DNA of 48,431 bases from Candidatus Sericytochromatia bacterium (GCA_026004035.1 BPII01000018.1:1-48431), one strand, 5' to 3'. Positions 1 to 8,915 are shown, numbered from the stretch's first letter. Program-made: numbers and translations. The notes: generated from the sequence alone by a model not told the origin.

Positions 1-417
1 GAAAAAGATTACTTTACAATAGCATTAGAAAACGATACAGTAGATCCTAAATTATTAAGAGCTGAATATAATGACACTGGAGTTGTTGATCAAATAACTT
101 TGACTTTCAGTGAATCATTCGATGTTCATGGATATAGAGTTCCTGAAGTCTTACTATGGAGTTCTTATGAAGTTAAGAAAAATGGTACTGTATTTAGTAC
201 TTCACCTAATAAAATAGAATTAAGTACAGATGGAAAATCAGTTAGAATGGAATGGAATAATAGTAATACATTTGTTAAAGATGATGTAGTTAGTGTACAA
301 GTTTTAACAGATAGATTGAAAGACCCAGCTGGAAGAAGCTTCTCAACATCTGACACTGGTAAAGTTGAAGGCGTTGACACATCTGATAATTTAAAAGTAT
401 TTAAAGTTATTAACTAA
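1..417 (+). CDS. C-terminal part of a surface protein with an Ig-like (SbsA/Big_5-type) domain, partial
   Basis: The reading frame is open from the first base and ends with TAA at 415-417, so the gene starts upstream of the window; the first ATG inside it is not convincing as a start. The visible 138 residues contain a beta-rich stretch with features typical of SbsA-like or Big_5 bacterial Ig-like domains: VDQITLTFSES near residue 29, a STDGKSVRMEW strand, and LKDPAGRSFS near the end, which resembles the usual LKDxxGN motif. Such domains occur in S-layer and other exported proteins. No enzymatic motif is visible. It is followed by a good rho-independent terminator, so it is the last gene of its unit. 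The surface role is inferred from domain type only; the exact family is not recognised. Confidence 0.6.
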   Translation, partial: EKDYFTIALENDTVDPKLLRAEYNDTGVVDQITLTFSESFDVHGYRVPEVLLWSSYEVKKNGTVFSTSPNKIELSTDGKSVRMEWNNSNTFVKDDVVSVQVLTDRLKDPAGRSFSTSDTGKVEGVDTSDNLKVFKVIN

Positions 418-442
418 TAAATACTTATTACATATTGATAAT

Positions 443-478
443 AAAAGGCTCTATCACTAGAGCTTTTTTGTTTTTTTT
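443..478 (+). terminator. Rho-independent terminator after the surface-protein gene
   Basis: A 6-bp stem GCTCTA/TAGAGC (448-453 with 458-463) has a TCAC loop. It is flanked by A-tract and T-tract pairing and followed by a run of T with a single G. It lies 26 bases after the stop codon. Because the next gene converges from the other strand, the A/T flanks may let it act in both directions. Confidence 0.8.
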
Positions 479-504
479 ATATTTATGTCGTGCTTCCTTG
501 GGTT

Positions 505-1272
505 TTAAACACTGTCTCTAATTTGAATTAATTGAGCTATAATACTTATTGCTATTTCTGTAATATTATTAGTCCCTATTGGTAAGCCCATAGGACAATA
601 GAATTTATTTTTACATTCTTCAGGTAATCCTGCTTCTTCTATATCTTTTTTTAATATATTTGCTTTAGCTTTGCTTCCTATTACTCCTAAATAAGGAAAT
701 TCTCTAGTTTTTAGTATTTCTAAAAGTATAGGTTTATCAGTTGTATGTCCCATAGTAATTAATAATACAAAAGAATTTTCTTTTATTTCTTTTACATAAG
801 AAGGCATGTCGTCTAAAAAAACTTTTTTTAGTTTATTTGAATTAGGTAATTTATTTAACCATTCTAATCTATTGTCTATGCAAGTAATTTTACAATCCAT
901 ATTTACTAAAATAGAAATAATAGCATTTGATATATGACCAGCACCAAATATTACTATATTCCAATCATTATTATTAAATAGTTCAAAATATAGTTTTACA
1001 CTACCTCCACAAGTCATTCCAATATCTTTATTCAAATTCCATTCTACGAATTCATTTTTTTTATTTGTTTTAAGTAATTCAATAGCTAAATCAATAGACT
1101 TTTTTTCAACTTTACCACCGCCAATCGTTCCAATAATAAGTCCATTTTCATTAACAAGCATTTTGCTACCTTGATCTTGTGGTGTGCTTCCTATTGATTT
1201 AACTAATGTTACACAACAAAATCTTTCGTTATTCTTTAAAAGTTCAAGTTGTTTTTCTAAAATATCATACAT
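505..1272 (-). CDS. xdhC: XdhC/CoxI family molybdenum-cofactor chaperone
   Basis: This 255-residue protein has both halves of the XdhC/CoxI family. The N-terminal domain has TIGGGKVE (around residue 49) and MTCGG (86-90), with the family cysteine in TCGG. The C-terminal Rossmann-like part has VIFGAGHIS (107-115), the GHTTDKP stretch and GVIGSKAK. Family members bind and sulfurate molybdenum cofactor and load it into xanthine dehydrogenase-type enzymes. No such enzyme is in this window; the only molybdoenzyme here is the DMSO-reductase-type protein at 43.3 kb, which normally uses other chaperones. It is the last gene of the minus-strand run that begins with the coiled-coil gene and lies 22 bases after the OsmC-like gene. 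Family assignment is firm; the client enzyme is unknown. Confidence 0.88.
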   Translation of the reverse strand: MYDILEKQLELLKNNERFCCVTLVKSIGSTPQDQGSKMLVNENGLIIGTIGGGKVEKKSIDLAIELLKTNKKNEFVEWNLNKDIGMTCGGSVKLYFELFNNNDWNIVIFGAGHISNAIISILVNMDCKITCIDNRLEWLNKLPNSNKLKKVFLDDMPSYVKEIKENSFVLLITMGHTTDKPILLEILKTREFPYLGVIGSKAKANILKKDIEEAGLPEECKNKFYCPMGLPIGTNNITEIAISIIAQLIQIRDSV

Positions 1273-1294
1273 TAAACAAAAAATAAAAATTTAA

Positions 1295-1747
1295 TTATAA
1301 TATTTCAACATTTACATTTACTTGAGCTTTAATACTATTAGCTACAATACAATACTTATGTGCTTTTTCATGTATTTCTAATACCTTCTCTTTTGTAACA
1401 TCTGTATTAAATTTCATTTTTACATTTAGATTTATTTTACTTGCAAACTTTATTTTATCACCTTCAAGAAATAATTCTGAATTATCTTCATAATATCTTA
1501 ACCCTAATCTTGCCTTATTAGCTATTGAATAAAAAGTCATAAAATGGCAGGACGACAAAGCACTAAGTAATAATACTTCTGGATTTAATGTTTCAGAATT
1601 TCCAACTAATCCTGATGATACTAAAAAAGTATGTTCGTTTGTTTCTACTAAATTAGTATTATCAGCTAATTCATTAGAATAATCTTTATGCTTTAAATTA
1701 TTTTTATCAACTGGCCAAACTAATTTTACCTTAAAATTACTTTCCAT
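1295..1747 (-). CDS. OsmC-like peroxiredoxin family protein
   Basis: The 150 residues match the usual OsmC/Ohr length. The two redox cysteines are in place: one in LSSCHF (around residue 67) and one in HKYCIVANS (around residue 133). Family members reduce organic hydroperoxides or handle related thiol chemistry in the cytoplasm. PEVLLLSALSSCH is the typical helix carrying the first cysteine. The gene overlaps the 3' end of murF by 11 bases, so it is probably translated from the same mRNA. Together with glutathione synthetase upstream and xdhC downstream it gives this run a thiol/redox flavour. Whether it is OsmC, Ohr or the YhfA subgroup cannot be settled; the order of motifs and lack of extra domains fit the broad OsmC family. 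Confidence 0.85.
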   Translation of the reverse strand: MESNFKVKLVWPVDKNNLKHKDYSNELADNTNLVETNEHTFLVSSGLVGNSETLNPEVLLLSALSSCHFMTFYSIANKARLGLRYYEDNSELFLEGDKIKFASKINLNVKMKFNTDVTKEKVLEIHEKAHKYCIVANSIKAQVNVNVEIL

Positions 1748-3122
1748 TTTTTACTCCTAAATTATTAATAATATCTTCTAATTTTGCACCTCTTGATGCT
1801 TTAAAGTATATATTATAACTTTTGTCTAATAAATTATTTAAAAAATTAATACAATCTTCTTTTTTATCAAAAAAGATATAATTATCTTTAGAATATCCAT
1901 CTAATATATATTTTGCATTTTCTCCCACTACAATTAATTTTTCTATGTTTGAAAATTTAGAGCAAAATAAACCTATTTCTTTATGTAAATCTTTTGAAAA
2001 ATTACCTAATTCTTTCATTTCACCTAAAACAAGAATATTTTTAGAATCTTTATTATTTTCTAAAAATGTTTTTATTCCAGCTTTCATAGATTCAGGATTA
2101 GCATTATAAGAATCATTGACTATTAATGAATTAGAAACTTTAATATATTCATTTCTACCAAATAAATTTTCAAATGTTAAATCTATAGTATTTGGTAAGC
2201 TTATTTCAAAAGCATTTGATATTGCAATAACAAGTAAAGCATTTGATATCTGATGTTGCCCTAATACACTCATAAAAGCTATATGTTTTCTATCAGAGAT
2301 TCTATTTTTAAAAGTAAAATATTGCTTATTTTCTTCAACCCATGAGTTAATTAAATATATAGATGAATGTTCATCTTTTTGTAAGTTTATAAAAAATAAT
2401 TTATTTTTATCTTTAAAACTTTCTGATAGCTTTAATAAAAATTTATCATAATAAGGTATAGCTAAATAACCATTATTAGCTTGTATTGCTTGTGCTAATT
2501 CCCATTTAGCAATAGCTATATTTTCTTGAGAACCTAATATTTCTATATGTGCTGTTCCTATTCCTGTTATAATACCATAATTAGGTGGTGCTATTTCTGT
2601 TAATTCTTTAATTTGATTTAAGCCCCTCATTCCCATTTCAAGTATTGTAATTTCATGTTCTTCATTTAATTTTGTTAATGTATATGGCAAACCTATTTGA
2701 TTATTAAAATTACCTTCTGTTTTTAAAGTTTTAAAATAATTTTTGAATAATGAATAAGCTAATTCTTTTGTTGAAGTTTTGCCACTACTTCCTGTTATGC
2801 CTATTACTTTTGGATTAACTTTTCTTAAAATGTATTTTGCTATTTCTTGATATGCTTTAAGAGTATCATTTACAAAAATAACATTTTTTAACTTTATATC
2901 TTTATCTTTATTACATAAACTTGCTATTGCTCCTTTTTCAAAAGCTTGATTTATAAAATCATGACCATCAAAATTTTCTCCTTTTATAGGGATAAATAAG
3001 TCACCTTTATTTATTGTTCTAGTGTCTGTTGAAATATTAAATACACTCTTATCACAAATATCAAAACCTATACCATTGGTTATATTAATTATTTCTTTTA
3101 AACTAATACCTTTGTTAAGCAT
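1737..3122 (-). CDS. murF: UDP-N-acetylmuramoyl-tripeptide--D-alanyl-D-alanine ligase
   Basis: MurF adds D-Ala-D-Ala to the UDP-MurNAc-tripeptide in the cytoplasm, the last soluble step of peptidoglycan precursor synthesis. The 461 residues equal the normal family length. Visible features are the N-terminal MurF substrate domain with STDTRTINKGDLFIPIKG, the Mur ligase P-loop GITGSSGKTS (108-117), EGNFNNQIGLP, the LEMGMRG segment, NDSYNANPESM, which is a strong MurF signature, and a C-terminal ligase domain. The start at 3122 overlaps the end of gshB by 8 bases and the end overlaps the OsmC-like gene by 11, indicating translational coupling. Its presence shows that the organism makes a conventional peptidoglycan wall. 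Confidence 0.95.
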   Translation of the reverse strand: MLNKGISLKEIINITNGIGFDICDKSVFNISTDTRTINKGDLFIPIKGENFDGHDFINQAFEKGAIASLCNKDKDIKLKNVIFVNDTLKAYQEIAKYILRKVNPKVIGITGSSGKTSTKELAYSLFKNYFKTLKTEGNFNNQIGLPYTLTKLNEEHEITILEMGMRGLNQIKELTEIAPPNYGIITGIGTAHIEILGSQENIAIAKWELAQAIQANNGYLAIPYYDKFLLKLSESFKDKNKLFFINLQKDEHSSIYLINSWVEENKQYFTFKNRISDRKHIAFMSVLGQHQISNALLVIAISNAFEISLPNTIDLTFENLFGRNEYIKVSNSLIVNDSYNANPESMKAGIKTFLENNKDSKNILVLGEMKELGNFSKDLHKEIGLFCSKFSNIEKLIVVGENAKYILDGYSKDNYIFFDKKEDCINFLNNLLDKSYNIYFKASRGAKLEDIINNLGVKNGK

Positions 3123-4063
3123 TTACTTTATAATATTCCTCTATATTGTCTAAAATCCTATCTTCTATATTAATTCCATACATACTTGTAATTTCTTGTA
3201 ATCCTGTAGGACTTGTTACATTTATTTCACTTAAGTAATCTCCTAAAATATCAATACCTACAAATACTAATCCTAAACTTATTAGTTTGTGTTTTAGAAT
3301 TCTACAAATTTCCAAATCTCTTTTAGTCATTTCTGTTTTAACTGATTTAGCACCTGCACATAAGTTTACCTCTGTGGTCATATTGGCTAGGAACCCTTAA
3401 AAATGCTCCCATTGGCTCACCTTTTATAATTATTATTCTTTTATCGCCTTTTTCAGCTTCTTCTATATATTTTTGAGCCATTATAGTAGTACTTTGATAA
3501 TTTGTAGATACATCTATTAATGCATGTAAATTTTTATCTCCTTCTTTTAGAATAAATATTCCTTCACCACCTCTTCTATCAAGAGGTTTTAAAACAATTT
3601 TTCCACCAACTTTATTTAAAAATTCAAGTATTACTTCTTTACTTTTTGTTACTATTGTATCAGTTATTATTTCTGGAAAATCTAATATAAATATTTTTTC
3701 ATTAGCTTTTCTTATTCCATCTGGGTCATTTATAACTAAAGTTCTATCTTTTATAAGACTTAGTAAATAAGTTGTATGTATATATTCCATATTAAATGGT
3801 GGATCTTTCCTCATAAAAACAGCTGAAAAATTTGATAAATCACAAATTTTTGTTTCTAAAATTTCATAATGTTTATTATAATTCCTTTCTACTTTTACCT
3901 TTTGCATCTTTGCAAAAACATTATTGTTAAATGCCCATAAATCTTTTGGTTCTGTAATCCATATTTCATAGTTTCTTTTTTGAGATGCTAACATTAAAGC
4001 AAAACTACTATCTCTATCTATATTGAACTCATTTATAGGATCTATAATAAAAGCTAATTTCAT
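3115..4063 (-). CDS. gshB: Glutathione synthetase, interrupted by a +1 frameshift
   Basis: GshB joins gamma-glutamylcysteine to glycine using ATP (ATP-grasp fold). Residues 1-228 read in one frame: MKLAFIIDPI, FMRKDPPFNMEYI, LKPLDRRGGEGIF, MAQKYI, RVPSQYDHRG. The rest reads in the next frame: NLCAGAKSVKTEMTKRDLEI, VFVGIDILGDYLSEINVTSP. Both halves are well conserved and meet exactly at the HRG/NLCAGA junction. Reading on in the first frame ends after RGKLMCRC, while an in-frame ATG in the second frame can only give an 88-residue tail. One extra base in AAA (3365-3367 on the plus strand) explains the break. The start has a GAGGT ribosome site and follows the coiled-coil gene by 9 bases. No gshA is visible here. 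Sequencing error, recent inactivation and slippage all remain possible. Confidence 0.85.
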
Positions 4064-4072
4064 ATTACTACC

Positions 4073-6916
4073 TCATTTTTTTCTAACAAAATTATCTATA
4101 ATATCTAATTTTAACTTAGTAATATTAGTTAAATAATGTTTTATTAATGGAATTGTATAATTTCTTGATATATGGTTAATATCGTCTAAATATTGATATG
4201 ATTTTTCAGAGACTATAAATATAATTCCTTTACAATCTTTATTATTTAATTCATTTCTATCATCTATATTTAGCCATTTATACTTTATATTAAATTCTTC
4301 TAGTGTTTTTTGTAAATCTTCACTCCAATATTTTTCTATTTGCTTATTATTATTTATTATATAAATTAAATCTAAATTAGCTTCTTTTGATTTTTTAAAA
4401 CTATCTAAAGTTTTACCTACTTCTTCTATTTTTTCATTAATATTACGTTCAATTTCCTTTATATCTTTTATTTTTATTTTTTGTACAGTTTTTTTATCTT
4501 CTTCTATTATTATATCTTCTTTTATTTCAATATCTTGTATAATATCATTTTCTTTTTCTTTATTATTTTCTTCAAATTTAATCTCTTCTTTTTCCTGAAA
4601 ATCAATTTTATTATTTTTTGTTAATTTCAATGAGTTAATTTCATTATTTAGTAATAAATTAGCTTGTTCTAAACTAATATTCTTTAGTTTTAGTTCCTCT
4701 AACAAAACATCTAGTTGTTTATTAACTTTTTTTAAATAATTTATTTCCTCAATTAATTCTAAATTTTCATTTTTAACATCGTTTAAATCTTTATTAGATT
4801 TATATAATTTTTCTTCTAATTGACTAATAATACTAACATTTTCAGATTGATTATTTTCTGAAGATTTTAATAAATCAAAAAGTTTATTTTTCAAATATTC
4901 TATTTCATTATCTTTTGCTTTTATTAATGAATCTTTTTGAGATAATCTATTTTTCAATTCTTTTTCTTTATCTTCTAAATTTATAATTTTTTTCTCTAAC
5001 TCTTCAAATGTATTTCTAAGTGATTCAACTAAATGTTTTAAATTTAAATTATCCTTTTTTAATATTTCTAATTCCATGTCTTTTTTTGATAATGCTAACT
5101 CAAAATTAATTTTCTCAAGATTAACTTTATTTAGTTCATCTTCAATTTTATCTATCTCACTAGATTTTGAGTCTTTTAATTTTTGATTTATTTCTTTTAA
5201 AGAAATTATTTCTTCACTAAGACTTTCTATTTCCAAAGTTTTATCTGAAATTTCTATTTTTAATCGTTTTATTTCTTCTAATGAAGATAAATAATTATCT
5301 TTAAATATTTTATAGTCTATTTTTTCTTTTTCTAATTTTTCATTCTCTTCAATATACTTTTCTATTTCATTTTTTAAGTTATTATTTTCATTGTAAAGTC
5401 TAGTTATAATGTTTTCTTTATCAGAAATCAATTTTTTATAACTCTGTTCTCTTATTTGATAATCATAAATAGAATTGTTCAAATCATTAATTTTATTTTC
5501 TTTATCACTTATTTTTTCTTCTAATATAATTATATTTTCCTTGTTTTTTCTATTTTCATCTAAAATATTTAACTTATCTTGTTCTAACTTTTCAATTAAA
5601 GAATTTTTATCACTTAATAAAGTATTTAGGTTAAAAATATCATTTTCTTTTTTCCCTATCTCTAACTTTAAATTATCTACTACTGATGTAAAGTCTTTCT
5701 TCTCTTTCTCTAACTTTTCAATTAAAGAATTTTTATCACTTAATAAAGTATTTAGGTTAAAAATATCATTTTCTTTTTTCTCTATCTCTAACTTTAAATT
5801 ATCTACTACTGATGTAAAGTCTTTCTTCTCTTTCTCTAACTTCTCAATTAAAGAATTTTTATCACTTAATAAAGTATTTAGGTTAAAAATGTCATTTTCT
5901 TTTTTCTCTATCTCTAACTTTAAATTATCTACTACTGATGTAAAGTCTTTCTTCTCTTTCTCTAACTTTTCAATTAAAGAATTTTTATCACTTAATAAAG
6001 TATTTAGGTTAAAAATGTCATTTTCTTTTTTCTCTATCTCTAACTTTAAATTATCTACTACTGATGTAAAGTCTTTCTTCTCTTTCTCTAACTTTTCAAT
6101 TAAAGAATTTTTATCACTTAATAAAGTATTTAGGTTAAAAATATTATTTTCTTTTTTCTCTATCTCTAACTTTAAATTACCTACTACTGATGTAAAGTCT
6201 TTCTTCTCTTTCTCTAACTTTTCAATTAAAGAATTTTTATCACTTAATAAAGTATTTAGGTTAAAAATATTATTTTCTTTTTTCTCTATCTCTAACTTTA
6301 AATTATCTACTACTGATGTAAAGTCTTTCTTCTCTTTCTCTAACTTTTCAATTAAAGAATTTTTATCACTTAATAAAGTATTTAGGTTAAAAATATCATT
6401 TTCTTTTTTCTCTATCTCTAACTTTAAATTATCTACTACTGATGTAAAGTCTTTCTTCTCTTTCTCTAACTTCTCAATTAAAGAATTTTTATCACTTAAT
6501 AAAGTATTTAGGTTAAAAATATCATTTTCTTTTTTCTCTATCTCTAACTTTAAATTATCTACTACTGATTTAAAGTCTTCTTTCTCATAAACAACTTTAT
6601 TTAATTTTTCTTCTTGTTCTTTTAATTTTTGATTTGCTTTTTCAAATAAATCTTTTCTTTGATTAGCTATTAAAAGTATTTTATTATATTTTTCCTTTAA
6701 TTCTGCTATATTGTTTTTTAATAATAAAATTTGATTATCTTTAGTTTTTAATTCTTCATTCAAGTTGTTGCTTTCAGATAATTTAATTTTTAGAATATTA
6801 TTTTCTTTTTCTAGTAATTTTATTTTTTCTGAATATTCATCTAATAAATCCTTAGCTTCTTTATATTGATTTTTAAGCTCATTAATCTTAGTTTTTATTA
6901 AAAGTGTATCTTGCAT
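4073..6916 (-). CDS. Very long coiled-coil protein with eight identical-length 42-residue repeats
   Basis: This protein of 947 residues is almost entirely coiled coil, rich in Lys, Glu, Asn, Leu and Ile, with no signal peptide and no membrane segment. Residues 117-452 are eight tandem 42-residue units containing NLKLEIEKKEN and LLSDKNSLIEKLEK; 42 equals six heptads, so the repeats keep the coil in register. After a further irregular coil (about 453-840) comes a short non-coil tail of roughly 90 residues (YWSEDLQKTLEEFNIKYKWL, KGIIFIVSEKSYQYL, IPLIKHYLTNITKL), the only part likely to fold as a globular domain. I recognise no family. SMC-like ATPase ends are absent. It heads the gshB-murF-osmC-xdhC run, 9 bases before gshB, with no clear Shine-Dalgarno site and a TATAAT-like box about 30 bases upstream. 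A structural or scaffold role is only a guess. Confidence 0.8.
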   Translation of the reverse strand: MQDTLLIKTKINELKNQYKEAKDLLDEYSEKIKLLEKENNILKIKLSESNNLNEELKTKDNQILLLKNNIAELKEKYNKILLIANQRKDLFEKANQKLKEQEEKLNKVVYEKEDFKSVVDNLKLEIEKKENDIFNLNTLLSDKNSLIEKLEKEKKDFTSVVDNLKLEIEKKENDIFNLNTLLSDKNSLIEKLEKEKKDFTSVVDNLKLEIEKKENNIFNLNTLLSDKNSLIEKLEKEKKDFTSVVGNLKLEIEKKENNIFNLNTLLSDKNSLIEKLEKEKKDFTSVVDNLKLEIEKKENDIFNLNTLLSDKNSLIEKLEKEKKDFTSVVDNLKLEIEKKENDIFNLNTLLSDKNSLIEKLEKEKKDFTSVVDNLKLEIEKKENDIFNLNTLLSDKNSLIEKLEKEKKDFTSVVDNLKLEIGKKENDIFNLNTLLSDKNSLIEKLEQDKLNILDENRKNKENIIILEEKISDKENKINDLNNSIYDYQIREQSYKKLISDKENIITRLYNENNNLKNEIEKYIEENEKLEKEKIDYKIFKDNYLSSLEEIKRLKIEISDKTLEIESLSEEIISLKEINQKLKDSKSSEIDKIEDELNKVNLEKINFELALSKKDMELEILKKDNLNLKHLVESLRNTFEELEKKIINLEDKEKELKNRLSQKDSLIKAKDNEIEYLKNKLFDLLKSSENNQSENVSIISQLEEKLYKSNKDLNDVKNENLELIEEINYLKKVNKQLDVLLEELKLKNISLEQANLLLNNEINSLKLTKNNKIDFQEKEEIKFEENNKEKENDIIQDIEIKEDIIIEEDKKTVQKIKIKDIKEIERNINEKIEEVGKTLDSFKKSKEANLDLIYIINNNKQIEKYWSEDLQKTLEEFNIKYKWLNIDDRNELNNKDCKGIIFIVSEKSYQYLDDINHISRNYTIPLIKHYLTNITKLKLDIIDNFVRKK
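5561..6568 (-). repeat. Tandem array, 8 x 126 bp, inside the coiled-coil gene
   Basis: Eight head-to-tail 126-bp units, each encoding 42 residues, are nearly identical in DNA as well as protein. Differences are confined to a few positions: D/N in KEN[DN]IF, one D to G in SVV[DG]NLK, one E to G in LEI[EG]KK, an altered EKLEQDK at the last boundary, and silent T/C changes. Such uniformity points to recent duplication or ongoing homogenisation, and copy number may vary between strains or be collapsed or expanded in assemblies. Confidence 0.95.
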
Positions 6917-6986
6917 TATTTTTAAATTTTAAAATAATAGAAATTATATCAAATTTTCTTTAAATTATAGTATGATACATAATATT

Positions 6987-7116
6987 TGCAAAAAACTACA
7001 AAGGTTTAATATGCCAAAGAAAATAAGAATAACTAGTCTTGATAACTTTAAAAAGAAATACTAAGTTTTCAATACTTTACTTGTTTCTAAAATAAGTTAG
7101 TTTTTATACTATAAAA
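6987..7116 (+). repeat. Dispersed repeat relic, second copy at 41853-42040
   Basis: The 309-bp gap between the divergent genes at 6916 and 7226 holds a sequence that aligns with 41853-42040 in two blocks: a block around TATGCCAAA followed by an A-rich stretch, and a block around TTGTTTCT followed by a TTATACTATAA stretch. The middle is shorter here. The first block includes an ATG that opens only 17 codons before a stop, perhaps the start of a lost transposase. No intact gene is visible in 6917-7225; divergent promoters for both flanking genes must also lie here. Confidence 0.5.
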
Positions 7117-7225
7117 CAACTATTTTTTATTAAACAAATATAAATTTATTTTTATAGAAAATTTAAAGCAAGTTTTAAATAATTATAAATATATCTAATA
7201 ATAAGATTAATGAGGTTATTTATAT

Positions 7226-7663
7226 ATGTCTGATATAAGTTTAACTAATCTTTATACTAATTATTTAAAAGATGGAAAAATAGATGAAAGTGAATTTAAA
7301 CAATTAGTAGATAATGTATTAAAAGATGGTATCATAGAAAATGAAGAAGCTCAAATTATATATCAAATAGGTAAATCACTAGGAGATACAAAAGAATTTG
7401 ATATTAATAAATTAAGAAAAAGTAATGGAGCACCTGTTGATAAAGATATAAAAGAGTTATTTAAACTTGGAATGAAAGCAAGAGAAGAAGAAAAAAAATT
7501 AACTCAAGAAGCATCTAATACTTGTGAGAATCAATTTACTTGCTTTCTTAGTAGCTTAGCTGGTGCTGCTGAATCATTAGGTCTTGAAAAAGTATCTGAA
7601 TATTTAAAAAAATATAATATTACAGATAAAGAAAAGCAAGATATAGAAAAAAAAACTTTCTAA
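7226..7663 (+). CDS. Protein with two EF-hand-like loops, possibly the N-terminal part of a broken calpain-like gene
   Basis: This 145-residue protein contains two loops of the same pattern, NYLKDGKIDESE and NVLKDGIIENEE, about 17 residues apart. Both keep EF-hand positions 5, 6, 8 and 12 (D, G, I, E) but have Leu at position 3, so calcium binding is doubtful. There is no signal peptide. The GAGGT ribosome site before 7226 supports the start. The end is suspicious: the last codons lie in a run of nine A (7647-7655), and with eight A the frame would run on, without a stop, into the next gene, which begins only 4 bases later and lacks its own ribosome site. Either two adjacent genes or one gene of about 482 codons split by a +1 base is possible. 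Confidence 0.6.
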   Translation: MSDISLTNLYTNYLKDGKIDESEFKQLVDNVLKDGIIENEEAQIIYQIGKSLGDTKEFDINKLRKSNGAPVDKDIKELFKLGMKAREEEKKLTQEASNTCENQFTCFLSSLAGAAESLGLEKVSEYLKKYNITDKEKQDIEKKTF

Positions 7664-7667
7664 TTTA

Positions 7668-8675
7668 ATGAAAAATGATTTAAAATATGATAAAAAGGTG
7701 ACCGATCAATTAAACTGCTTAAGAAATGCATTAGAACAAATAGCTAGAAATTCTAATTTAAAATTTAATAATTTACCAAATGAAGCTTTTCTTGTTAATA
7801 CAAATTTACTAAATAGTTGGACAGGTAAGAAATGGGATGAAATAAGCTTATCTGAATATAAAGATAAAACAAAACTAAATAATTTATTTGATAATAATGT
7901 AATAGAAAAAGGCAAAGCTTTATTAGTTGATGGCTCACACACATATGTTTTTGACTCTTATGATAAAAAAACTGGAAAAATAATAGCAACTGATCCTTCT
8001 GATAGAAATAGAAAAGTTACTTTTGATGTTAAAAATGAAGTTTTATCAGTATTTGTAATGGGTAAAGGTGATAGTAATTTTACTCCTAACCCAAAAGATT
8101 ACAAAAGTGTAAGAACTTTTGAAGCAATGAAAAAAGAACCTCCAAAAAATGATTCTGATAAAAAATCACCTGAATCATTTGAAATGAGAAAATTATTTGC
8201 GTTTATGGCTGATCCACAAAAAGCTGAAAAATTTGATGAATTTAAACAAAAAATTAATAATGTTGTAAATAGTAATTACTCTCAACAATCAATAAATGAA
8301 TTAAAATCTTTTTTAAATTCTCAAGGTATAAATCTAGATAATAGAGAATTAGCATCAATGGCAAAAATACTTACAACAAGAACAATTAAGCCGAAAGAAA
8401 TTTTTGTTGATTATAACGAAAAACCACCAAAAAGTATAAAAGTATCATCTCCTTTAGAAATGTTTGATTGGATAAATGATAGAAAAGCTACTGATAAGGG
8501 AAAGAAACCTGAAGAAAGAACTATGACAATTAATCAATTAAGATATATGAAAGGTATTCAATATTCAAATGTTGATTTAACAAATTATTTTTCAGAAGCA
8601 AGAGATGCAAAAGAAAAAGCTATTGACATGATAGATGTTTTCAAAAAAATAATGGAAGGAAAAGTTGGGTGTTAG
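7668..8675 (+). CDS. Possible calpain-like (papain-fold) cysteine peptidase domain protein
   Basis: The 335 residues begin with VTDQLNCLRNALEQIA, which resembles the Gln-xxx-Cys active-site helix of calpain-type peptidases (usually QxxxxCWxxAALxxxA), with the cysteine at residue 17. KGKALLVDGSHTYVF then offers a histidine at 91 and IIATDPSD an aspartate at 109, in the order expected for a Cys-His-Asp/Asn site. The remaining 200 residues are Lys/Asn-rich and not recognised. No ribosome site precedes the ATG. The preceding EF-hand-like gene ends 4 bases before it in a poly-A run, so the true start may be 7226. The stop TAG at 8673-8675 abuts the end of a MITE, so the C-terminus may have been altered by its insertion. 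The peptidase call rests on motif resemblance only. Confidence 0.45.
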   Translation: MKNDLKYDKKVTDQLNCLRNALEQIARNSNLKFNNLPNEAFLVNTNLLNSWTGKKWDEISLSEYKDKTKLNNLFDNNVIEKGKALLVDGSHTYVFDSYDKKTGKIIATDPSDRNRKVTFDVKNEVLSVFVMGKGDSNFTPNPKDYKSVRTFEAMKKEPPKNDSDKKSPESFEMRKLFAFMADPQKAEKFDEFKQKINNVVNSNYSQQSINELKSFLNSQGINLDNRELASMAKILTTRTIKPKEIFVDYNEKPPKSIKVSSPLEMFDWINDRKATDKGKKPEERTMTINQLRYMKGIQYSNVDLTNYFSEARDAKEKAIDMIDVFKKIMEGKVGC

Positions 8676-8814
8676 GTACTGGGCTAATGTTATTTTTTGA
8701 TAAGTTCAAAATCCTTTAATAGTAGACATTTTAAAGATTTATATTAAAAAAATCCTTTAAATTTAGTATTTATAGGCTTTTTAAGGTAATCTTTTCTATA
8801 GCTCAATTCCAGTA
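8676..8814 (+). mobile_element. MITE-like element, copy A, derived from the IS256-family element
   Basis: About 139 bp lie between imperfect inverted ends: GGTACTGGGCTAATGTTAT on the left and, read from the other strand, GTACTGGAATTGAGCTAT on the right. The same sequence occurs inverted at 37387-37528, and its left 115 bases match the left end of the transposase relic at 17574. It has no coding capacity, as expected of an internally deleted derivative moved by the parent transposase. It begins immediately after the stop codon of the upstream gene. No clear target duplication was seen. Confidence 0.75.
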
Positions 8815-8915
8815 CAACCCAGTTCCATGTTTTTAAAATTAACATTTATTTACATTTTTTATGGAACTTTTTATGTTAAATTACGTCTTTATAAATAGGG
8901 ACAAGTTGAAATTGC

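Noticed and set aside
5561..6568. CRISPR-like array because of regular spacing
   Set aside because: The 126-bp units are contiguous coding repeats with no unique spacers and no cas genes nearby.
5475..6590. 371-codon plus-strand open frame with repeated FSNFSIKEFLSLNKVF units
   Set aside because: It is the antisense shadow of the coiled-coil repeat array; its repetition only mirrors the 126-bp units and it has no ribosome site.
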